A stretch of DNA of 64,000 bases, from positions 1 to 64,000 of the forward strand of contig NZ_JAMXQV010000041.1 in NCBI RefSeq assembly GCF_024703995.1, given 5' to 3'. Shown here in pieces: positions 58,759 to 64,000 of this stretch. This stretch comes from Amycolatopsis iheyensis (GTDB lineage: Bacteria > Actinomycetota > Actinomycetes > Mycobacteriales > Pseudonocardiaceae). The position numbers and the translations under genes are program-made. Each line of letters starts with the position of its first letter. Within the stretch, counting starts at the first letter, position 1. The notes under the pieces were generated by a model. The model did no database searches and was not told where the DNA came from. It worked only from the letters and a program-made list of their open reading frames with translations.

Positions 58759-60252
58759 TCAGGTCACCGGGAACCAGGTCCCGGACGCCCATTCCGTGTC
58801 GCCCCAGGCCTTTCGCTCGTCCGGGCGTGGGTCGAGCACCAGATCGGTGTCTTCCCGGAAAACCAGCACCGGCCGGAGTTCGGGGCCGTACGGCGGCCAG
58901 TCGGGACCGTCGGCGTCCGCGACGCCGTCGCGGACGAACCGCACCCAGGCGCGGTGGATCAGCACCGCCGCGCGCTCACGCTTCGGGTTCACCTGGGTCG
59001 CCTCCGCGAACAGCGGCAGCGGTGTCTTCCACGCCATCGTCGTCTCGGTGCCGTGGCCGCCGTCGAGCTGCTCGGGCACGCCGGGCGCGGCGATGTCGAT
59101 GCGGTAGCGGTAGACGGGCGCGTGCGCGGACTGCGCGTCGGCGAGGCGCTGCGTCGGGATGCCGTAGCGCTCGTCGCCCAACGCGGCGATCTTCGCGGCC
59201 TTCAGGTCGGGGACGCGGCGAAGGTACGTGTCGAGAAGGTGCGCAGCGCCTTCGTCGCCGAGGATGCCCTCGAGCACCCCGGAAGCCGGCGCCGTCGCGA
59301 CGTCCTCGCCGAGCATCATCGCGTACGTGCTGCCCTCGTTGCTGTTGCAGCCGACCAGCAACGGGATCCCGGCCGCGCTCCCCCGGCGGATCGGCTCGAG
59401 CGGCACCTCCGGCAGCACCCGCGGGTGCAGCGTCGGCCGCCAGAGCCACAACGCCTGGAACCCGGTGAGGATCCGTTCCTGCGCCTCGACGAACTCCTTG
59501 GCAGGCAACGCCCTGAGCGCCGCCAGGTCGTGGCAGCCGACTTCGTCCAGGAGCCGGCGGGCCAGCGCCGTCCCGGCTTCCGGCGTCGCGACGTGGTCCG
59601 CGCCGCCGCTGCTGCTGATGGCCTGCGCGAACAGGCCCGCGCCGAGCGGGCTGCCCATCAGGTTCCCGACGCTCTTCGCGCCCGCCGAAACGCCGTAGAC
59701 GGTGATCCGCGCCGGATCGCCGCCGAACGCGGAGACGTTGCGGCGCACCCACTTCAGGGCCTCGACCTGGTCGAGGAACCCGCACACACCGGCGTCCTCC
59801 TCCGCGGAGCCGAAGATCCCGGCGAGGTGCAGGAAGCCGAGCGAGCCGAGCCGGTAGTTGATCGTGACGACGACGATCCCGGCGCGTGCGAACTCCTCGC
59901 CGTCGCCCAGCTGTTCGCCGTGCCCGACGCGGTAGCCGCCGCCGTGCAGCCAGAAGAGCACCGGCCACCCGCCCTCGGGGGCGGGCCCGTCCGGCGTGCA
60001 GACGTTGAGGTACAGGCAGTCCTCGTCGCAGACCGCGGCCGGGTTCATCGGGTCCGGCGACTGCATCGCGTGCGGGCCGTACTCCGTCACGACGTGCACC
60101 CCGCCGGACAGCGTCGACGGCCGCGGCGCCTGCCACCGCAGCTCGCCGACCGGCGGCCGGGCGTACGGGATGCCACGCCACACGCGGACGCCGTCGCCCG
60201 CCAGCCCCACCAGCGCCCCGAGCTCGGTCGTGACCGTCGGGACGGTCGCCAT
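58759..60252 (-). CDS. Type B carboxylesterase
   Basis: 497 residues. Carboxylesterase family landmarks: VWRGIPYARPPVGELRW, EDCLYLNVCTP, oxyanion FWLHGGGYRVGH, nucleophile VYGVSAGAKSVGNL (Ser near 190). The usual His region is diverged (DGGHGTETTMAWKTPLPLF near 400). Acidic Glu/Asp in NSNEGSTYAMM. Hydrolyses carboxylic esters; substrate unknown. It follows the histidine-kinase gene with a 1-nt overlap, so it may be part of that unit. Confidence 0.88.
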   Translation of the reverse strand: MATVPTVTTELGALVGLAGDGVRVWRGIPYARPPVGELRWQAPRPSTLSGGVHVVTEYGPHAMQSPDPMNPAAVCDEDCLYLNVCTPDGPAPEGGWPVLFWLHGGGYRVGHGEQLGDGEEFARAGIVVVTINYRLGSLGFLHLAGIFGSAEEDAGVCGFLDQVEALKWVRRNVSAFGGDPARITVYGVSAGAKSVGNLMGSPLGAGLFAQAISSSGGADHVATPEAGTALARRLLDEVGCHDLAALRALPAKEFVEAQERILTGFQALWLWRPTLHPRVLPEVPLEPIRRGSAAGIPLLVGCNSNEGSTYAMMLGEDVATAPASGVLEGILGDEGAAHLLDTYLRRVPDLKAAKIAALGDERYGIPTQRLADAQSAHAPVYRYRIDIAAPGVPEQLDGGHGTETTMAWKTPLPLFAEATQVNPKRERAAVLIHRAWVRFVRDGVADADGPDWPPYGPELRPVLVFREDTDLVLDPRPDERKAWGDTEWASGTWFPVT

Positions 60253-61673
60253 CAGAGCGAGGCCTGCTCGACCGTCGGCAGGCAGACCTCGAACCGGGTG
60301 TTCCCGGGCTCGGACTCGACACGCAGGTCACCCTGGTGGCGTTCGACGACGATCTTCCACGAGATGTCCAGGCCGAGCCCGGTGCCCTCGCCGACCGGCT
60401 TGGTCGTGAAGAACGGCTCGAAGATCCGCTGCCGGATGTCCGCCGGGATGCCGGGGCCGGTGTCGCCGATCTCGACGCGGATCTGGTCGTCGACGCGCCA
60501 GGTGCGCAGCGTCAGCGTGCCCTCCCCGGCCATCGCGCCGAGCGCGTTGTCGATGATGTTCGTCCAGACCTGGTTCAGCTCCGCCGGGTACGCCGGGATC
60601 TTCGGCAGGCTCCGGTCGTACTCCTTGACGACGCGGACCCCGGTGCCGATCTTGCCGGAGAGCATCACCAGGGTGGAGTCGAGGCCGTCGTGGACGTCGA
60701 CCCACTGGTGTGGCGCGCGGTCCATCTGGGAGTACTGCTTGGCCTTGCCGACCAGCGCGGAGATGCGCGTGGTCGAGTCCTCGATCTCGCCCATCAGCAT
60801 CTCGGTCTCGAGCGCGTAGGCGAGCCAGCGGACGGCGCCGTCGATGAAGGTGTCACCGACCTGCTCGAGGACGTTGTCCAGGTCGGTCGTGGTCAGCCCG
60901 GCGCGGACGTAGATGTCGGCGAGGTCCCAGCCCTGGTCGATGCCGCGGTCCTCGAACCAGTCGGTGATCTCGTCCTCGCGGTCGGCCTGCTGCATCGCGG
61001 AGAGCTTCTCGGCCTGCGCGACCTGCTTGACCAGGCGTTCCTGGACGTCGATGAGCTGGTAGAGCAGCTCGGGCTCGATGTCCTTCTTGGCGAGGAAGGC
61101 CAGCTTGTGCCGCATCCCGGCGACGCGTTCGCGCAGGGCGGACGTCGCCCGGACGGCGGCCGCGGCCGGGTTGTTCAGCTCGTGCGTCAGGCCGGCCGAA
61201 AGCTCGCCGAGGGCGAGCAGGCGGCGGCGCGAGCCGATCACGGTGTCGCTGTTGCGCCAGCCGAGGTACATGCCCTCCAGCAGGTGCGTCGCCATCGGGA
61301 ACCACCGGCGGAACTCGAAGGAGAACTCCTTCGAGGGCAGCGCCAGGAACGTGACGTCGGACAGCGCGCGCACGGTCGCGTTGTAGACGTGCTCGCTGTC
61401 CTGGTGCACGAAGAACTGCGTCGCGCCGAAGTAGGCGCCGCGCTGGTCGGACCGGTTGGTCTCCACCTCGGTGCCGCTGACCATGCGCGTCATCCGGATC
61501 GCGCCGTTCAGCAGGACGTAGAAGCAGGTCGCCTCGCCGCCCTCGCTGATGACGGTGGAGTCGGCCGCGTACTCCTCGAGCACGGCGTTGGCGGCGACCC
61601 AGTCCAGCTGGTCCTCGGAAAGGTGTTCGAAAAGGAAGAGCCCGCGAAGCTCTTCCCGCGGCAGTGCGCTCAT
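60252..61673 (-). CDS. Sensor histidine kinase with N-terminal cyclic-nucleotide-binding domain
   Basis: 473 residues. Residues 1-120 form a CRP-like cNMP-binding domain (FLFEHLSEDQLDWVAANAVLEEYAADSTVISEGGEATCFYVLLNGAIRM). The H box is ALGELSAGLTHELNNPAAAA (His near 161). The ATPase has the N box NQVWTNIIDNALGAMAG, G1 VEIGDTGPGIP and G2 GEGTGLGLDISW. No transmembrane helix, so it is cytosolic. It overlaps by 4 nt the response-regulator/reductase fusion, its evident partner. Confidence 0.92.
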   Translation of the reverse strand: MSALPREELRGLFLFEHLSEDQLDWVAANAVLEEYAADSTVISEGGEATCFYVLLNGAIRMTRMVSGTEVETNRSDQRGAYFGATQFFVHQDSEHVYNATVRALSDVTFLALPSKEFSFEFRRWFPMATHLLEGMYLGWRNSDTVIGSRRRLLALGELSAGLTHELNNPAAAAVRATSALRERVAGMRHKLAFLAKKDIEPELLYQLIDVQERLVKQVAQAEKLSAMQQADREDEITDWFEDRGIDQGWDLADIYVRAGLTTTDLDNVLEQVGDTFIDGAVRWLAYALETEMLMGEIEDSTTRISALVGKAKQYSQMDRAPHQWVDVHDGLDSTLVMLSGKIGTGVRVVKEYDRSLPKIPAYPAELNQVWTNIIDNALGAMAGEGTLTLRTWRVDDQIRVEIGDTGPGIPADIRQRIFEPFFTTKPVGEGTGLGLDISWKIVVERHQGDLRVESEPGNTRFEVCLPTVEQASL

Positions 61674-63322
61674 TGTTCCTCCAGGTACCGGTGTACCAGC
61701 GTCACGGCCATCGCGCCCTCACCCACGGCCGAAGCCACCCGCTTGACCGACTGCGCCCGCACGTCACCGGCCACGAACACGCCGGGAACGGACGATTCGA
61801 GGTAGTGCGGATCACGGTCGAGGGTCCAGCCGGCGGGGCGCTGCCCGCTCGCCACCAGGTCCGGGCCCGTGCAGACGAAGCCGTGCTCGTCGCGGTGGAT
61901 CGTCTCGCCGAGCCAGTCGGTGCGCGGGACCGCGCCGATGAAGATGAACAGGTGCCCCGAGTCGACCGTCTCGGTGACGCCGTTCTCGCACAGCGTGAGC
62001 CGCTCGAGGTGCTCGTCGCCGTGGGCCTGCTTGACCGTGGTGTGCGTGCGGACGTGGATGTTCTCGATGCCCGCGATCTGCTCGATCAGGTAGTGCGACA
62101 TCGACGCTTCGAGCGATTCCCCGCGCACCAGGATCGTGACGTCGCTGGCGTGCCGGGAGAAGAACACCGCGGCCTGCCCGGCGGAGTTCGCGCCGCCGAC
62201 GATGTAGACGTGCTCGCCCTTGCACTCGGGGGCCTCGGTCGCGGCCGAGCCGTAGTAGACGCCGCGGCCGGTCAGCTCCTCGATGCCGTCCGCGTCCAGC
62301 GCCCGGTAGGTGACGCCGCTGGCGAGGATCACCGAGTGCGCGGCGATCTCGCTGCCGTCGCCGAAGGTGACCACCCGCGACGAGCCGCGGGCTTCGAGGC
62401 CGACGACGTCGCGCGCGGTCAGCACCTCGGCGCCGAACTTCTGGGCCTGCCGCCGCGCGCGGTCGGTCAGCTGCGCGCCGGAGACGCCGTCGGGGAAGCC
62501 GAGGTAGTTCTCGATGCGCGAGCTGGTGCCGGCCTGGCCGCCGGTGGCCTTCTTCTCGACGAGGACCGTGCGCAGGCCCTCGGACGCGCCGTAGACGGCC
62601 GCGCCGAGGCCGGCCGGGCCGCCGCCGATGACCACGAGGTCGTAGAACTCCTGCGCAGGCCGGGTCGACAAACCGACCGCGTCGGCGATCTCGCTGCCGG
62701 TCGGGCTCTTGAGGACGGTGCCGTCGGGGGTGACGACCACCGGGATGTCGCTCTCGGTGGCGCCGGCGGCCTGCAGGATCCGGCCGGCCTCGTCGTCCTC
62801 CACCGAGTACCAGCGGTACGGGACGGCGTTGCGGGCGAGGAAGTCCCGCAGGTGGAACGACGGCGAGTTGTAGCGGTGGCCGATGAGCTTGACCTCTTCG
62901 ACCGGCTTGTCGCCGACCGCCTTCCAGGTCTCTACCAGCGCGTCGATCACCGGGTAGAGCTTCTCCTCCGGCGGGTCCCACGGCTTGAGCAGGTAGTGGT
63001 CGACGTCGACGACGTTGATCGCCTGGATCGCGGCGTCGGTGTCGGCGTAGGCGGTCAGCAGGGCGCGGCGGGCGTGCGGGAACAGGTCCATCGCCTTCTC
63101 GAGGAAGGCGATGCCGTCCATCTGCGGCATCCGGTAGTCGGCGAGGATGGCCGCGACGGCGTCGCCGCGCAGCTTGATCTCGCGCAGCGCTTCGAGCGCG
63201 TCCGTGCCGGAGTCGGCGCGGATGACGCGGTAGTCCTTCCCGTAGCGGCGCCGCAGGTCACGGGCGACCGAGCGGGACACGGCGGGATCGTCGTCGACGG
63301 TCATCAGGATCGGCTGGCTCAC
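61670..63322 (-). CDS. Response regulator fused to a thioredoxin-reductase-like flavoprotein lacking the CxxC
   Basis: 550 residues. Residues 1-125 form a receiver domain (MTVDDDPAVSRSVARDLRR, phospho-Asp in ILADYRMPQMDG near 61, LLKPWDPP). Residues 140-215 form a glutaredoxin-like segment (PSFHLRDFLARNAVPYRWYSVEDDE). Residues 225-550 form TrxB-like FAD/NAD domains (DLVVIGGGPAGLGAAVYGASEG, VYIVGGANSAGQAAVFFS, VPGVFVAGDVRAQSVKRVASAVGEGA). The redox-active CxxC expected after GVYY is replaced by GSAATEAPEC, so it cannot reduce thioredoxin in the usual way. Confidence 0.92.
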   Translation of the reverse strand: MSQPILMTVDDDPAVSRSVARDLRRRYGKDYRVIRADSGTDALEALREIKLRGDAVAAILADYRMPQMDGIAFLEKAMDLFPHARRALLTAYADTDAAIQAINVVDVDHYLLKPWDPPEEKLYPVIDALVETWKAVGDKPVEEVKLIGHRYNSPSFHLRDFLARNAVPYRWYSVEDDEAGRILQAAGATESDIPVVVTPDGTVLKSPTGSEIADAVGLSTRPAQEFYDLVVIGGGPAGLGAAVYGASEGLRTVLVEKKATGGQAGTSSRIENYLGFPDGVSGAQLTDRARRQAQKFGAEVLTARDVVGLEARGSSRVVTFGDGSEIAAHSVILASGVTYRALDADGIEELTGRGVYYGSAATEAPECKGEHVYIVGGANSAGQAAVFFSRHASDVTILVRGESLEASMSHYLIEQIAGIENIHVRTHTTVKQAHGDEHLERLTLCENGVTETVDSGHLFIFIGAVPRTDWLGETIHRDEHGFVCTGPDLVASGQRPAGWTLDRDPHYLESSVPGVFVAGDVRAQSVKRVASAVGEGAMAVTLVHRYLEEQ

Positions 63323-63332
63323 GAGATGCAGC

Positions 63333-64000
63333 CTACGGCGCTTCTCCAGCCGTTGGGGAAGACCGCCGCTTCGGCACCTGGACCCGCTCCAGGTCCTCGG
63401 CCACGACGATTTCGCCGTCGAACTCGGCCTTCGCCTCCTCCAGGAAGCGCGCCGGGTCGGGGTAGCGCTGGGAGAAGTGGGTCAGGACGAGCTGCCGCAC
63501 ACCGGATTCGGCGGCGACGCGAGCGGCCTGCTGGGCGGTCAGGTGGCCGAAGTCACGGGCCAGGTGGGTGTCCTCGGCGAGGAAGGTCGACTCGATCACG
63601 AGCGTGTCCACGTTTTCGCTCAAGGCGTAGACGGCGTCGCAGAGGCGGGTGTCCATGACGAACGCGAACCGCTGCCCGGGCCGGTGGGTGCTGACGTCCT
63701 CGAGCGTCGTGCTCCCGAGGTGGCCTTCCCGCTGGAGGCGGCCGACGTCCGGGCCGCTGATGCCGCGTTCCGCCAGCTTCGCGGGGAGCATCGTGCGGCC
63801 GTCGGGCTCGGTCAGCCGGTAGCCGAACGCCTCGACCGGGTGACTCAGGCGCCGGGCCTCGAGGGTGAACTTGCCGGTGGCGATCGGCCCGTCCTCGGCG
63901 ATCGGGTGCTCGCGCAGGTCGGCCGTCTCGTAGAAGGCCGTCGCGTGCCGCAGCCGCTCGAAGTAGTGCGCGCCCGACGCCGGGAAGTGGGCGTGGACGG
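63333..64000 (-). CDS. rnz: Ribonuclease Z, C-terminal part (5' end outside window)
   Basis: About 221 residues to the TGA/TAG-side end at 63333; the frame is open to the window edge. Features of RNase Z: HFPASGAHYFERLRHA, FTLEARRLSHPVEAFGYRL, FVMDTRLCDAVYAL, LVIESTFLAED and LVLTHFSQRYPDP, the last carrying a metal-binding His. A metallo-beta-lactamase-fold endonuclease that trims the 3' trailer from tRNA precursors. The N-terminal HxHxDH motif is outside the window. Confidence 0.9.
   Translation of the reverse strand, partial: VHAHFPASGAHYFERLRHATAFYETADLREHPIAEDGPIATGKFTLEARRLSHPVEAFGYRLTEPDGRTMLPAKLAERGISGPDVGRLQREGHLGSTTLEDVSTHRPGQRFAFVMDTRLCDAVYALSENVDTLVIESTFLAEDTHLARDFGHLTAQQAARVAAESGVRQLVLTHFSQRYPDPARFLEEAKAEFDGEIVVAEDLERVQVPKRRSSPTAGEAP

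Overview
This is a high-GC, actinobacterial chromosome window, most consistent with an Amycolatopsis-like member of the Pseudonocardiaceae. Support comes from GTG/TTG starts behind purine-rich ribosome sites, densely overlapping ATGA/GTGA operons, a WhiB protein, an iniBAC-type locus, F420-type and HxlR/TetR/GntR regulators, and a TraB-type conjugative element. No rRNA, tRNA or CRISPR array was seen.

Layout. 1-2.7 kb: the C-terminus of a family 2 encapsulin shell protein with a polyprenyl diphosphate synthase (probable cargo) overlapping it, a 21-bp-periodic repeat block, and a CapA-like lipoprotein. 3.0-20.8 kb: a CUT2 sugar-uptake and pectin-type utilisation locus (AraF-like binding protein, double ATPase, permease, GntR regulator, GH105 hydrolase). 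It is split by a 12.3-kb integrative conjugative element (4096-16355). The element has a large serine integrase at its left end, a tra operon (Xis-like HTH, WhiB, two Spd-like membrane proteins, TraB/FtsK), an XRE/TPR regulator, an orphan Imm1 immunity gene, a duplicated small gene family, and a two-HTH regulator at the right end. Its att sites show insertion into the loop of a 21-bp hairpin lying between the binding-protein and ATPase genes.

20.8-29.6 kb: DinB polymerase downstream of an ABC exporter operon, a secreted tripeptidyl-aminopeptidase, a macrolide-type glycosyltransferase, and a two-gene caspase/EACC1-like candidate conflict module. 29.6-37.3 kb: a polar amino-acid ABC transporter operon ending in an unusual class V aminotransferase fused to a DauR/YheO-type sensor plus HTH; then a Gfo/Idh dehydrogenase, a NADAR protein, a secreted GH8 enzyme with an operator-like palindrome, and an F420/FMN-type oxidase-fold protein. 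37.3-40.6 kb: TetR plus acyl-CoA synthetase, HxlR, RidA, and an IS5-type transposase remnant.

40.6-48.7 kb: an ini locus (iniC-iniA-iniB on the minus strand; an Hsp70-like gene and an IniR-like LuxR regulator on the plus strand). 48.7-54.3 kb: a gene interrupted by an in-frame amber codon, a ferredoxin reductase/sulfite-oxidase-like pair, a pentapeptide-repeat protein, an ornithine cyclodeaminase homologue, an 11-unit 21-bp repeat array, and a DUF2993 protein. 54.3-64 kb: a four-gene TelA/vWA/binding-protein operon, a carboxylesterase, a cyclic-nucleotide-sensor histidine kinase with a response-regulator/thioredoxin-reductase-like fusion that lacks the CxxC pair, and a partial ribonuclease Z.

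The most interesting items are the split operon with its loop-of-hairpin att site, the encapsulin/prenyl synthase pair, the ini locus, the caspase/EACC1 pair, the aminotransferase-DauR fusion, the TelA/vWA operon, and the two 21-bp-phased repeat arrays 51 kb apart. All functional calls rest on reading motifs by eye; no database search was run.
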